Shown here one piece after another: positions 21,760-34,497 of a stretch of 64,000 bases of DNA. The stretch lies in assembly GCF_902459505.1 (NCBI RefSeq), contig NC_047087.1, positions 256,630,603 through 256,694,602 of the forward strand, written 5' to 3'. The notes beneath the pieces were generated by a model. That model worked only from the letters and a program-made list of their open reading frames with translations. It was not told the origin of the DNA and searched no databases. Position numbers and translations under genes: made by a program. The DNA comes from Geotrypetes seraphini. Taxonomy: Eukaryota; Chordata; Amphibia; Gymnophiona; Dermophiidae. The first letter of the stretch is position 1. Every line of letters starts with the position of its first letter.

Positions 21760-24060
21760 CCAAGGGCTGTGCAAGTGGCTCAAGGGATACGGGAGTGCCA
21801 AAATCAGTCCCTGTCCATTGTCTCCTTTACTTGGCTCCATGAATCTGTCAGAGCACGATTCCAGCTTATTATGGTCCTGGCAAGACATTACACAAAGTTG
21901 TTTTGCTTCCACTAATACTGCAGCGTTACAGACTGACATAAGAAGAACAAGTTAAGTGACTATTTTTCAGGATAACACTGCCCCTTTGTTTGACGCTTCA
22001 TATGTACCCTGCTGAAAATCTTTGAAGAAGCACAATAAGAAATATGTGTATATGCACAAAGGCCCGGACTCTCTAACCAGCGCAGATTTTTTTAGGCGCC
22101 AGTAGGCACCCATGCTCAGTAAAAAGCACCATTTAAACACTGTTTTTAACTGAGTTTCAAGGCACCTACCTACACCTATAAAATTGGTGCTGGAATCACA
22201 CCTCCTTAGTCGCAGTTTATGACAATGATAGGCACTGGAAATGTAGACCTGGCCTACATTTCTGGCACCTATCTTTCCCAGAAGTGCAATTTTCTATATG
22301 ACGCTATCTCATGATTGACACAGAATCAGCAGCCACTTTTTAGGTGGCCTTCGATATCGGCACCAAGAGAATCCAGGCCAAAGAGAATACAAGTATGATA
22401 TATGTGCCAAAGAGAATACAAGTATGATATTTGTCTCTTGTGATTTTGTTCCCCTTAACAAAATTTTGAGAAATATTTTAAGAACATATTTTTTTAATCC
22501 TTCAACTAGCAAGCAAAGGCAATTAAATGAAGTATTTTCTATTCTATTCTTACAGATTGCTTTGTTCTCTCAAAGGGAACCCAAAGCATTTTAAATAAAA
22601 TATATCAGTAGAATCAACACTAGGTAAAAGATATCAATACAACACAATATAACACAGACAAAATAAGTGCTGTAGTTGCTTATGGGGTCCGTTTACTAAA
22701 TTTGCGGTAAGCACTTGCATGCACTTACTGCTCATTAAACAGGCTTACCTTAGGACGTGCATAGCCGTCCTGTGGTAAATTTGCCTATCTGTGCATGTAT
22801 ACCGATGCTTACTCCCTCCAGCCGGCAGACCCACCTCCAAAGAATGGTGGGCCTTCCCCTTCCCGGTACATCCTGGGATGCACTGGGGAGGGGCCTAAGG
22901 CTGGCCTACATGTCAGGCGTCTTTTGCAGCCTTAGGGAGACATCTAAGGCTGCCTAAGCTCGCCTAAGGCAACTTCTGGGTGAAACCACGCCCAGCCTAG
23001 GCAAGCTTAAGCGGCCCTGCGCGTCTTCCTAGGCTCGCAAAAATGCCTATACTGTAGGCGACCCTCCTTGGGATGTTTTTTTCTTTTAAACAACGTGCAT
23101 CCCGCCATTTATAGAATATGCCCCTCCCTGCCTATAAAATAGGTGTCATAAGGGCTCACGCAATAACTTTGTTTAATGGCCACATGTCAATGACAAGATT
23201 AGCATGTGGCCATTAATTGGGGAAATTGGAAAAGTCAAGAATTTTCCTGTCACAGTTCAAGTGGACTTAGCATGCAGGAAAGACATGTGTGCTATGTGTC
23301 GTTATAAAATAGCTGAATAAGAGCTGCCAAAATCATGACTAAAATGCAGCCACATACATTTATACCAGCTCATTAGCAGATGAAAATGTACACAGATGGG
23401 AGGGAGGAAGTAGCCTAGGTTGTCAGCTCAGTCTCAGTCTGCTCCCTGTGACTCTGGGCAAGTCAGTTAGGACAAATTATTCAAAAGGCATCCTGAAGTT
23501 AGGCAGCAGTATGTATCCTTCCGCCATCTAATGAACAATCGGGACACATTTTTTATTTTTTAAATGCAGGCGCCTGTCTCGCACCTACAGACGCGCCTAG
23601 GGATGCCTAAAGCCTGTGTGGGCATGGTGTGCGCCGGAAGTGGCCATAGGTGTCTGTAGGCGTCCCTAAGCGTCTCTTTAGGTACGAAACCAGCGTCTTA
23701 AATGTAGGCCTTTAAAATGCTGGCCTACATTTAAGATGCCTATGTTAACCCCCCCCACCCAAAAAAAAACGTGATTCTGATTTGGTGCCTGCTGCTGATT
23801 GATACACGGCAGGCGCCCGTTTTGCAGGCACCTGCTGTGGCAAGTGTCACTGCCAGAATCAGACCCTCAATCCCTCCATTGCACCAGGTACCACAGTTAG
23901 ATTGTGAACCTGCCAGGACAGATAGGAAAAATTCTTAAGAGTACCTGATTACTATTCAGTGTATCATAAACCACTTTGGGTGAATCTTGTCATGCAAAGG
24001 GCAGTAAATAAATAAATACACATATAGGTGATTTTTTTTTTTTTTTAAATAAACTAAACA
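21760..24060. other. Repeat-rich intron stretch with SINE pieces, no gene
   Basis: Most of this is unassigned non-coding repeat with many AGGCGCC-type motifs. A tRNA-SINE middle (CTGGGCAAGTCAGTTAG, about 23453) and its tail (about 23876-24030, ending in an ATAA run) appear to be separated by an insertion of about 400 bp (roughly 23475-23870). Confidence 0.4.
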
Positions 24061-26085
24061 CGTGGAGGGGCAAAATCAAAAAAAGCGTCTGTCCCCTTTT
24101 GGCCTAAGTCCCTAAACGTTCAACCCAGAAGCAGGGAAAGTGTCCATAACCAAAACAAACGTCCATGTTTTGATTATGGCCTTCCTCTGCCTAAACGCCC
24201 AATCTCCACTACGTCTACAAGTACCCTCATAGCACGGCTACACTTTTTAGCCATAATGAAACAAAAACATGCCTAGGCCACAAACGTCCAACAGAAGGCT
24301 TTTAGGCGAAAGAGGAGCCAGTCCTTCGCCTAAAAGCTGGATTCTGTAACCGGTGTCTGTCAAAAACAACACCGGTTACAGAATCCCCCCCCCACAACGA
24401 TCCAGGCAGGAGGGTTCCCAAGCCCTCTTGCCATGTTAAACCGCGACCCCCCCCCCCTCCCGACAACATCGGGGCAAGAGGGAGCTCAAGCCCTCTTGCC
24501 CCCCTGATGCCCTGACTCCATCGGGGCATGAGGGAGCTCAAGCCCTCTTGCCCCAGCCAACCGCGGCACCCCCGACATATCGGGGCAAGAGGTAACCCAA
24601 GCCCACTTGCCTCCCTGACTCACCGACTCCATTGGGGCAAGAGGGAGCCCAAGCCCTCTTGCTCCCTGACTCCCCGACTCCATCGGGGCAAGAGGGAGCC
24701 CAAGCCCTGTTGCCCCACCGATCGTGCCCCCCCCCCCCCGACTCGTTCAGGCCAGGAGGGAGCCCAAGCTCTCCTGGTCCAGCCGATCCTCTACCCCCAC
24801 CCCCCACTACATTACGAGCAGGAGGGATCCCAGACCCTCCTGCCCTCGACAAACCCCCCCTATGTCCGCCCCCCCCAGAACCCCCGATCGGCCCCCCTCC
24901 CAGCTGATCCGTGACCCCCCCCGTCCGACCCCACGACCCCCCCAACCCTCACCCTCCTTCCCCGTACCTTTAGGTAAGTTGGCCGGACAGACGGATGCCA
25001 AACCCGTCCGTCCGGCAGGCAGTCCTCCGATGAATGGGGCCCAATCTGGGCCATGTGCCTAAGGCTCCCGGGCCTATTCTGATTGGCCCAGGCGCCTTAG
25101 GCCCCACCAGAAGGCGGGGCTTTGGTTAGGCTGGGCCAATCCGGCCCCATTCGTCAGAGGACTGCCGGACGGACGGACAGGTTTGGCACCCGTCTGTCCG
25201 GCCAACTTACCTAAAGGTACGGAGAAGAGGGGTGAGGGTCGGGGGGTCGGCCGGGGGATCGCGGGTCAGTTGGGAGGGGGACCGATCGGGGGTTCTGGGG
25301 GGGCGGACGTTGGGGGGAGGGAGGTTCGTCAAGGGCAGGAGGGCCTGGAATTCCTCCTGCCCATAATGTAGTGGGGGGTTGGGGTAGAGGATCGGCTGGA
25401 CCAGGAGGGCTTGGGCTCCCTCCTTGCCTGAACGAGTCGAGGGGGGGGGCACGATCGGCGGGGCAAGAGGGCTTGAGCTCCCTCTTGCCCCAATATGTCG
25501 GGGGTGCCACGGTTGGCTGGGGCAAGAGGGCTTGAGCTCCCTCTTGCCCCGATGTTGTGTGTGGGGGGGGGGAGTGATGCATCGCGGCTGGAGAGATGCC
25601 TCATCTCCCCTACCGCGATGCCATCACTCCTCTACCTGAACTGCTGTGGGTCGCGGCAGTTCGGGTAGAAGAGTGATGGCATCGCGGTAGGGGAGATGAG
25701 GCATCTCTCCTGCCGCGTTGGTTAGGTTGCCGGGCCGCTGAACTGATGGCGCCAACGGCCATCAGCTCAGCAGCCCATTTTTCGGCACTTAGACCTGGTT
25801 TTATTTTGTCTAAGTGAAAAAGGTCTAAGTGCCGACTAAACTGTATTGGTTATACCTGTTGTACGCCTAGGTGTAGGTCGGCCCACTGCCCGCCCTTTCC
25901 CCTCTAAACACACCTCTTTTCTCTCTGTGCGTTTAGAGGCAGGGGAAAGGCCTAAGCTGTTTTTAGATATGTCTAAAAACCAGCTTTGGTTATGGGTACT
26001 TGGACGATCAGGCCTTTTGATTGTCCAAGTAGCTACTTAGGACACTTTTTTAGACTTTTTTTTTTTTTATTATTACCCCTATACT
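24061..26085. mobile_element. DNA transposon carrying a GC-rich foldback cargo
   Basis: The left end (GGAGGGGCAAAATCAAAAAA) and right end (complement of ATTATTACCCCTATACTG region) form imperfect inverted repeats, and the left end is shared with 30765. Between them lies a large inverted repeat of about 24390-24990 against about 25190-25570, built from hairpin units of the GGCAAGAGGG...CCCTCTTGCC kind. A second hairpin follows at about 25575-25720. The long reading frames here are by-products of the repeats. Confidence 0.6.
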
Positions 26086-26308
26086 GTGAGACTCTGCCCA
26101 TACTTTACTAGAAACCATACCTCTAATCACGCCTACATGTTTGTCTTTAAAATTATATATCATTTTATCACGTTTATTTATTTAACAATATCTTCCCCAC
26201 CTATTACTAGGCGGTTTCCAAAAAATACAACCATAAAATGAGTACAGAGAAGCAGGCACATACAATAATTTCATACAAACAAGCAACACATACATCGCCA
26301 TCTATATA

Positions 26309-28030
26309 CAGTAAAACGTTGGATTGCAAGTCTTTTAAGAACATAAGAATTGCTGCTGCTGGGTCCGACCAGTGGTCCATCGTGCCCAGCAGTCCGCTCC
26401 TGCAGTGGCCCCCAGGTCAAAGACCAGCGCCCTAACCGAGACCAGCCCTACCTGCGTACGTTCTAGTTCCGCAGGAACTTGTCTAACTTTGTCTTGAATC
26501 CTGGAGGGTGTCTTCCCCCACGACAGCCTCCGGAAGAGCATTCCAGTTTTCTACCACTCTCTCGGTGAAGAAGAACTTCCTTACGTTTGTACGGAATCTA
26601 TCCCCTTTTAGCTTTAGAGAGTGCCCTCTTGTTCTACCTTGGAGAGGGTGAACAACCTGTCTTTATCTACTAAGTCTATTCCCTTCATTATCTTGAATGT
26701 TTCGATTATGTCCCCTCTCAGTCTCCTCTTTTCAAGGGAGAAGAGGCCCAGTTTCTCTAATCTCTCGCTGTATGGCAACTCCTCCAGTCCCTTAACCATT
26801 TTAGTCGCTCTTCTCTGGACCCTTTCGAGTAGTACTATGTCCTTCTTCAAGTACGGCGACCAGTGCTGGCGCAGTATTCCAGGTGAGGGCATATCATGGC
26901 CCTGTACAGCGGCATGATAACTTTCTCCGATCTGTTTTTGATCCCCTTCTTAATCATTCCAAGCATTCTGTTTGCCCCTTTCACCGCTGCCACGCATTGC
27001 GCAGACAGCTTCATCGACTTGTTGACCAGTACTCCCAAGTCTCTTTCCTGGGGTATCTCCGAGTACTGCACCAGACATCCTGTATTCGTGTACAAGATTT
27101 TTGTTACCAACATGCATCACTTTACACTTGTCCACGTTAAACTTCATTTGCCATGTCGCAGCCCATTTCTCAAGCGCGTTTATGTCCTGTTGCAGGTCTT
27201 CGCAATCCTCCTGCGTCTTTACTACTCTGAATAACTTCATATCATCTGCAAATTTAATCACCTTGCTCGTCGTTCCAATTTCCAGGTCGCTTCTAAATAT
27301 TTTGAAGAGCACAGGCCAAGCACCGAACCCTGTGGCACTCCACTGGTGACGCTTTTCCAGTCCGAGTATTGTCCATTTATCCCCACTCTTTGCTTTCTAT
27401 CTGCCAACCAGTTTTTGATCCACGTGTGTATTTCACCTTCAATCCCATGGCTCACAATTTTTTGAAGTAGTTGTTCATGCGGGACCTTGTCAAACGTCTT
27501 CTGAAAATCCAGATATACAATGTTGACCGGATCACCTTTGTCTATCTGCCTGTTAACTCCCTCGAAAAAGTGCAGCAAGTTCGTCAAGCAAGATCTTCCT
27601 TTGCTGAAGCCGTGCTGGCTGGTTCTCATCAGATTGTGTCTGTCAAGGTGGTCAACGATGCGATCCTTTATCAGCGCCTCTACCATCTTTCCTGGTATCG
27701 AGGTCAGTCTCACCGGCCTGTAGTTTCCTGGATCTCCCCTCGAACATTTGATTAAATTTTAACTTGATATACAAGCAATGTCTTGTAATATAAGTACATA
27801 CAATATACAAGCGTCACATCATTACAACTGAGCTGACGGTTCTTTTCTTTCTGGCGCTGCGGGAGTGGAGTGACTGTTCTAAAGAGCGAGGTCTTGCAAT
27901 ATAAATACATATAGTATTTTGTATTAAAGTTTTGGGCTGTGAAAAGAATTGTCTGGGGAAATTTGCTTTGATATACAAGTGCTTTGGATTACAAGCATGC
28001 TTCTGGAACAAATTATGCTCGCAAACCAGT
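26309..28030. mobile_element. Tigger/pogo-like non-autonomous element, split by CR1
   Basis: The left end is CAGTAAAACGTTGGATTGCA after a TA. The right part (27750-28030), read on the minus strand, gives TTTGCGAGCATAATTTGTTCC and similar phrases typical of Tigger-type ends. A CR1 occupies nearly all of the space between (26336-27747). Confidence 0.6.
26336..27747 (-). mobile_element. CR1 LINE, RT to 3' end
   Basis: On the minus strand it reads through reverse transcriptase (SLTSIPGKMVEALIKDRI, GFSKGRSCLTNLLHF, IVYLDFQKTFDKVPH, VTSGVPQGSVLG), FADDMKLF, and the C-terminus to the AAGAACATAAGAATTGCTGC end at 26336. Frame breaks are present and the endonuclease is missing. It is the same subfamily as 20353 and 36720. 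Confidence 0.9.
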
Positions 28031-28069
28031 GGCTATATCCTCATGAATCTTGATTAAACAATCATGTAA

Positions 28070-28260
28070 ATGCTTCTTTAAATAAAGTAATTTTTAATAC
28101 TTTCTTAAATTTTTGAAAATCCAAAAGTGCTCTCAATGGTCCTGTTAAATTGTTCCATAAAGTCACTCCAGCTAAAGAAATTGTTGATGCTCTTATACTT
28201 TCATAATGTGCCTTTGAAAAACTTGCAGGCAAAACAGAGGAGCCCCTCCCTCGTCTTAGG
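28070..28260 (-). mobile_element. L2-type LINE C-terminal scrap
   Basis: On the minus strand the frame gives ISLAGVTLWNNLTGPLRAL, then FKKVLKITLFK, which matches the conserved end of L2-type ORF2. It is short and decayed. Confidence 0.5.
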
Positions 28261-28276
28261 ATAAAGTCAAATCAAC

Positions 28277-28514
28277 AAGGAAAGACAAGGGGGATGTCTT
28301 AACCAAAATAAGTCTTTATTCAAAATAATAAGTCCCAACAAGGATCCCAGTTTCAGCATGTATTTTTCTGCTCAAGCGTCCCCTGAAGAAGGCATCTTCT
28401 AAACGTCGAAACAGGGATCCTTGTTGAGACTTGTTCTGAATAAGGGACTTAGTACTGTTTTCAATAAAGACTTATTTTGGCTGTTAAGACATCCCTCTTG
28501 TCTTTCCTTGTTCT
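28277..28514 (+). mobile_element. Penelope-like terminal inverted unit with hammerhead-like motif
   Basis: 28277-28356 and 28413-28514 are inverted copies (for example GGATGTCTTAACC with its complement). Between them CTGAAGA (28383-28389) and GAAAC (28408-28412) stand in the order of a hammerhead ribozyme core. Penelope-like elements are known to carry such motifs in their terminal repeats. Confidence 0.55.
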
Positions 28515-28748
28515 TTTGAAAAACCTTGATGAATAACCTTGAACACCAAACTAGTTTGTCATCAAGACGATAGGCCACACCTATTTTTCGGAAAGATTGC
28601 ACCTGTAACTCACTTAGAAGCTCTGATAAGTGATAGAATCAAATTTTAAATAAAACTTGAAACCTGAAAAGCCCAACAAAGACATAGAGATTGAAAAGCA
28701 AGGCCAAAAGTACTGACCCTTGTGGCATACTATTATTCATGGGCTTTA

Positions 28749-28903
28749 GGCTCCTTTTACAAAGGCGTGCTAGCGGTTTTAGCACGCGCTAAAATGCTGC
28801 ACATGCTAGCCGCTGCTGCCTCCTTTTAAGCAGGCGGTAATTTTTCAGCTAGCATGTCTGTGTGTGCGCTAAAAACGCTAGCACACCTTTGTAAAAGGAG
28901 CCC
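28749..28903. mobile_element. TTA-type palindromic MITE
   Basis: It begins GGCTCCTTTTACAAAGGC and ends with the complement plus CCC, with TTA on both sides. It is the same family as 12358 and 62891. Confidence 0.75.
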
Positions 28904-29271
28904 TTAGTATCAGATAATTGAGCTTTACTTTGTACCTTTATATGAAACAAACCACTGAAGTAGTTACATAACACATGAGGTAATTTTATGAGACTTTTTA
29001 TGTGCATAAAACAGAGTTTACTCAAAGGAAAAAGTTTACAAAATTACTTCAAATAAAAAGGCATAATAAAGCAATTGACAGCATCACAATAAGGGGAGAA
29101 TTCATCAAGGGGTGCTAACGATTAGTGCAAGCAAAATGCTGAGACACCCATTGTGGCCCTGATTCTATAAACAGGGAAGGAAATGGCCTAGTGGTTAGAG
29201 CTGCTGCCACAGAGACCTTGATGTTGCAAATTCAATCCCAATCTGTTCCTTGTGACTGGGCAAGTTCCTTA

Positions 29272-30350
29272 CCATATTTTTCTGCTCCATAAGATGCACC
29301 TGACCATAAGACGCACTCTAGATTTAGAGGAGGAAAACAAGGAAAAAAACATTTTGAACCAAATTCTCCCTGCCAGGCTCTTCACCACACCCCATACTCC
29401 TTGCCAGGCTCTGTACTCTGTCCCCCCTCTGGTAGTCTAATGGTATGCCGGCACAGGGCAGGCTGGCCTAGTAGCAGGCATACCCCCCCAGTACCTTAAA
29501 TCATCCCTATACCTTAAATCATCCCCCATACCCTCATGTACCCCCCAATATCTTAAATCATCCCCCCATGCAGCTTCCCAGTACTTTAACCATCCCCCAT
29601 GCCCCCGTACCCTTTTAAACACCTCCCATACCTTTTAAATCATATCCCCCTGTACCTTTTTTTTTTAAGTTGCTAAATTATTTCTATTTGAAGTACAACT
29701 ATGGCACAACATAAGACATACGGTAACATATATCACATTATATTTCAGTTCAATATAAAAATTACTCAGAGAGTTATTTTACTGTATTTTACATGCTTTT
29801 AACAAACTTTTTTCAAGCAGCAGTAGAGAGTTACCCACCCCACCCTGTACCTTTTCAAATTCCTTCGTCCCTCTAGACGGCTCTCGTACTCGGGTCAGGA
29901 GCGCGGATGTCAGGAGCAAGCATTACGCACTCCCACTTAGGCCCACCTTTGCATTCTGAATGGCTGGCGAGAACTGACGCCAGCCATTCAGAATGCAAAT
30001 GCGGGCCCAAGCCCAAGCGGGAGTGCGTAACACTTGCTCCTGAGTTCGAGAGCCATCTTGCAAGAGAGGGATACCGCTGGACCACCAGGCTGTTTAAAAA
30101 AGGTACCAATGACGGTGGCGGTGCTGAGAGGCAGGGGTGTGTTTTGAAAAAGTGCGGCGAGGGTATTTTGAAAAGGTGCGACAGTGGTGCGGATAGGGAG
30201 GTGTTTTGAAAAGGTGCCGCAGCAGCGGGAGGATGTTTTACAACACTAAGGGGGGGTACAAATTTTGTACATTCATTTCATAAGACACACCAAGATTTCC
30301 ACCCACTTTTGGGTGGAAAAAATGTGCGTCTTATGGAGCGAAAAATACAG
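29272..30350. mobile_element. TA-inserted DNA element (mariner-like)
   Basis: The left end CCATATTTTTCTGCTCCATA and the complement of the right end (TATGGAGCGAAAAATACAG) match, with TA on each side. An inner inverted repeat lies at about 29878-30054. No transposase is seen. Confidence 0.7.
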
Positions 30351-30444
30351 TAATCTACCATTACTCATGCAACCACAGTTAGATTGTGAACCTGCAGGGA
30401 GAGATAGGAAAAATACTTAAGAGTACCTAATTTCTAATGTATTG

Positions 30445-31782
30445 GGGTTTTTTTTAATATATATTTTTTATTTATTAATTTTTACATTTTAACAAAATTA
30501 AACATTTTGTACAGAAAGATTGAGTGTTAACATTACACTTGAAGAAGACAAACCTTTTTACCATAACAAATCTCAAGTCCTCATTCTGATCCAAGAGTCA
30601 TTGAGTGACTTTAAAGGAAAATTGAAAAAATACTCTAGAAAATAAAGGTATCTGATGACTGGTTCAAGGAACTTAATTCCAGTTAACAAATGCGATGTTC
30701 CTTCCCTTTCCAGGCATTTCAGCGTCAGGAAACTAGTAAGTTGGGCCAGTTCAAAAAACACTTGGAGGGGCATAATTGAAAGGAACGTCTAAGTCCGTTT
30801 TCGTCTAAGTCACAAATCATCCGAAGTAAAAAACAGCTTAGGTCACATTTTCGAATAATACGTCCAATTTTTTTTTTGTTTCAAAAATCGTCTAAGTATA
30901 TGTCCTATCAATCTGATCGTCCAAGTCCCTAAATCATCCATCTTTATACCACATTTTCGTCCAACTTTTTGTCCAAGTCAAAAATGCCTTGAACAAGCCC
31001 TGTTGGACGTGGGAGGGGTCTGCAAAATGATGGACTGAACACCCAGACATGACACCTAAATAGTGGGATACCTTACGGGGCACTGCTGTGAACTTCATCT
31101 AAAGGGTGCCATGTCTTCTTCTCACTACAGCTCCCTTATAGGTCATGGTGAGCCCCCCAAACCACCTCCAGAATCTCAAACATCCACTTATCTACAACCC
31201 CACTAGCCCTTCTGGCTGCAGGAGCCACTTATATGCCAGTAAAGAGGCTTATGGGCATGGGTCCTCCTCTCCATGGGTCCCTAACCCACCCCCAAGACGG
31301 CTTAAGCTGCCTCTGTGCTGGACGACTAGGCTTTCTTATGCCAGGCTGCCAGGTGATGATGTTCTGGAGGCACAATTTTCAAGTTGTGATTAATATTTTT
31401 ATGGGGGTGGGGGGGTGATCACTGGGGTAGTGTGTGGGGGTCTGTATTATGTGTTTGCAGTGCTTATCTGGTTATTTTAGGTGGGTTTTTGTGACTTAGA
31501 CTTAGTTTCTAGCCCAAGAACTTCCAGGTTGGCGTCACTCCGCACCGATGGATCCAGTGGGTGACTCCCTGACATAACTGACTCCCTCTGAAGACGATGG
31601 AGAAATCACTCAATAGTAGCGAGAGCGGTTTTTTCAGAGCGCCGCAAGGCTCCAGCAGTACTCCTACCCCTTCTCTTCGGCATCGCAAAAACAGTGGTTA
31701 AGGAAACAAGCTGAAAAGAGCAATAAATCTCACAGCATCCCTCCAGTCAGCAGGTACCCAGTGCCATCTTGGATCAACCCCC
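30445..31782 (-). mobile_element. L1 with both ends but most of its body missing
   Basis: The 12-bp TCTAATGTATTG flanks it (30433-30444 and 31783-31794). On the minus strand it starts with a 5' UTR (GGTTGATCCAAGATGGC) and an ORF1 start (M-P-K-R-R-G-R-S-T), and it ends at 30445 with an A-rich tail. The central several kilobases are gone, and a MITE piece (30765-31505) sits at the junction. Confidence 0.65.
30765..31505. mobile_element. MITE fragment related to the 24061 element
   Basis: The left end (TTGGAGGGGCATAATTGAAA) matches the left end at 24061. The right terminal repeat is missing, so the fragment probably lost its end in the same deletion that removed the L1 body. Confidence 0.5.
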
Positions 31783-31855
31783 TCTAATGTATTGTAAACC
31801 GCTTTAGATGAATCTCTTCATGAAAAGTTTGTTAATAAATTCTAATAACTAGATC

Positions 31856-32522
31856 AGCAGCACCTAGTAAATTCAAAATTGCTTAATTGATGTGATAATT
31901 GAAAACATTTAAAAACCAATTAATTTAAGTTCCATGTGGAAATCAGCAAGACACCTACCAGCACGTACACAAAATGTAGACATGGTTAGCGGTAGAGTTT
32001 GGGTGTGGAAAGTGTTAGACGCCAGTATTCTAGGCTAGGAAAACTCTGGCCTAATATACTGGCACCTAACATTATGATGCCTACCGGTGCATAACTCAAT
32101 TTAGGCGTTGGTAGGTGCGATTCTACCAATGGTGCCTAAATTTGATTGACATGCAGTAGACACCATTTCAGTGTATGGAAATCCCAATGGTTGTATGAGC
32201 TCACCAATCACATGGTCACTATAATTAAAGTTAGTGAACTGATGAGTTAGTAGTATGAGGGTGAAAAGACTTCAAGTGCTCACCGGTGCCGGATATTATA
32301 TAACTCTTGTCAGGTCACCACAATTGTGAGCAATCACTAGTCTTTTTTTTTATTATTTTTAACCCTACTACTACTGAAACACTTTTGAGCTATGAATATG
32401 ACATTTAGCAATTACTTAGCTTTTTGCTAGAAGCTGGTGGGTGACCTTTACCAAAATTTTTATTTTTTTCTTAACAATGTGTCCCTGTTTCACTTCATTA
32501 GGAGCTTTGTCAGGAGATATTA
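31856..32522. other. Unassigned repeat stretch
   Basis: Non-coding. 32240-32345 and 32880-32990 are inverted copies (for example CAAGTGCTCACCGGTGCC with its complement), so 32240-32990 is probably a foldback element holding the CR1 scrap. Confidence 0.45.
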
Positions 32523-32790
32523 CATAGAAACATGATGGCAGATAAAGGCCAAATAACCCACTGCCCATCCGCAGTAACCATTATCTTTTCCTCTCTCTAA
32601 GAGATTCCATGTGACTATCCCAGGTTTTCTTGAAATCAGACACAGTCTCTGTCTCCACCACCTCTTCCAGGAGACTGTTCCATGCATCTACTGCCCTTTC
32701 TGTAAAAATGTATTTCCTTAGATTACTCCTGAGCCTATCATCTTTTAACTTCATCCTATGCCCTCTCATTCTGGAGCTTCCTTTCAAATG
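32523..32790 (-). mobile_element. CR1-type LINE 3' end, different subfamily
   Basis: On the minus strand the frame reads RMRGHRMKLKDDRLRSNLRK, then FTERAVDAWNSLLEE. It ends in a TGCCATCATGTTTCTATG terminus instead of the TTCTTATG terminus of the other copies. Confidence 0.75.
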
Positions 32791-33099
32791 AAAGAGACTC
32801 GACTCATGCGCATTTACATATTATGCCCAGACGTTCCCCATAGCTTTGGAGAAAAGAGGAGCCGTTCAATCTGCAGCGCCTACCCACCACAATTGTGGTG
32901 ACCGGACAAGAGTTATCTAATATTCGGCACCGGTGAGCACTTGAAGTCTTTTCACCTTCATACTACTAATTCATCAGTTCACTAACTTTAATTATAGTGA
33001 CAATGTGACTGGTGAGCTTATACAACCATTTGGATTTCCATACATTGTTGTGTATATTTGTCTCATTGGCATAGAAGTGAAGGATTTTATAGTAGACAC

Positions 33100-34045
33100 T
33101 AGTGCTGCCCAATTCACAATTCGAATCGGTTCACCGATTCACTTCGGGTGAATCGATTCGAATCGATTCAAAACAAAAAAAAAATCAGCTTCCCAATTCA
33201 GCTGACCCTCGCTCCGAAAAGCAGGAGCAACAGCGTTGCTCTTGCTGACCGGCCGCTGCCGCACCTGCTTTAGAAGGCGAGGGGGGAGCCTCAGCCGGTT
33301 AGTTCTGCTGTCCGGTTCCAAACCCGTGGCGTTCTGCTTCCCCCCATCCAGGCATTTTGCTTTCCCCTCTGGCCTCCCCGGCATCTTGCTTCCCCCCCTG
33401 GCCTCCCCGCACTGGCGTTTACCTTAACGAAGCAGCCTGCAGCAAGATCGCGATGCTAGTGATCTGTGCACTGCTTCGGAGCTGTTTCCTCTGCCGCGGT
33501 CCCGCCCCTCCTCTGACGTCAGAGGAGGGGCGGAACCGCAGCGGAGGAAACAGCTCCGAAGAAGTGCAAACTTAAGATCACTGGCATTGCGATCTTGCTG
33601 CAGGCTGCTTCATTAAGGTAAACGCTGGTGCGGGGAGGCCAGGGGGGTGAGCAGTCCTTTGGGGTGGGGGGTGGGGCGAGCAGTCCCTCGGGGTATGGCG
33701 GGCAGGCCATCGGGGTGGGGCGGGCAGGCCTTTAGGGGGGACAGGCTTTCAAGGGAAGGAGACAGGCCTTCGGGGAAGATGCAGGCCTTCAATGGGGGGG
33801 GGGAGACAGGCCTTCGGGGAGATGCAGGCCTTCAAGGGTGGAGACAGGCCTTCAGGGGTGGGATGCAGGCCTTCAAGGGGGGGACAGGCCTTCAGAAGGG
33901 ATGCAGGCCTTCAAAGGGGGCGACAGGCCTTCAAGGGGGGAGACAGGCCTTCAGGGGTGGGACAGTTCTTCAGGGGGAGGTGCAGGCCTTTGGGGGGGAC
34001 AGACCTTCAAGGGAGGGGACAGGCAGGCAGGCCTTCTGTTGAGGC
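33100..34045. mobile_element. hAT element, left-hand part
   Basis: It begins TAGTGCTGCCCAATTC like 15755 and keeps the GC-rich inverted section and the CAGGCCTTCAGGGG-type array (33700-34030). The right end is missing. Confidence 0.7.
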
Positions 34046-34052
34046 AAAATAC

Positions 34053-34153
34053 TCTCACTTTCACTTATGTAAAATCAAGCAGATTCAAAAGAGAAAAGGT
34101 GTAATCTTGGCCTTTTGAATCTGCTTGATTTTATATAGGTGAAAGTGAGAGTG
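34053..34153. repeat. Inverted repeat (~42-bp arms)
   Basis: ACTCTCACTTTCACTTATG at the left is mirrored at the right, around a spacer of about 18 bp. It is followed by a hammerhead-like CTGATGC at 34189 and is probably another Penelope-type terminus. Confidence 0.55.
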
Positions 34154-34497
34154 ATTGATTTCTTTTTTTCCCCTTCTAGCATTTCCCCCTGATGCAGCCT
34201 GAGGGCAAAAAGTGGTCACGACGGAATTGGCTTAACTAATAAATTGCAGTTTCCTTGATCAAATTGGTCGGCTCTGTGTTTCTGCCTGTGAGAATATTCA
34301 CAGATCATCACCTCTTCGTGTTGTCCACAACTAAGCACCCGCATTCCCTTATAGAATACTAGTGTAACCCAGAATCAGCATTTAGGCGCCTACAATTACA
34401 TCAACTCTAGACCTGGCAGACGTGTGGGCACTTAAATATGGCATTTTAACATTTGTATTTCTTTTGCATCATAGTAACACATTACTTTTCATTGCAG

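Larger units (their letters stand above)
29170..31855 (+). repeat. tRNA-derived SINE broken into three pieces by insertions
   Basis: The head (29180-29271, with TAGTGGTTAGAG and GCAAATTCAATCC boxes), the middle (30351-30444, CACAGTTAGATTGTGAACC) and the tail (31783-31855, GTATTGTAAACCGCTTTAG) are consecutive parts of one SINE. A mariner-like MITE and an L1 separate them. Confidence 0.7.

Noticed and set aside
24528-24914. Proline-rich open frames on both strands
   Set aside because: Same cause: inverted hairpin array of low complexity.
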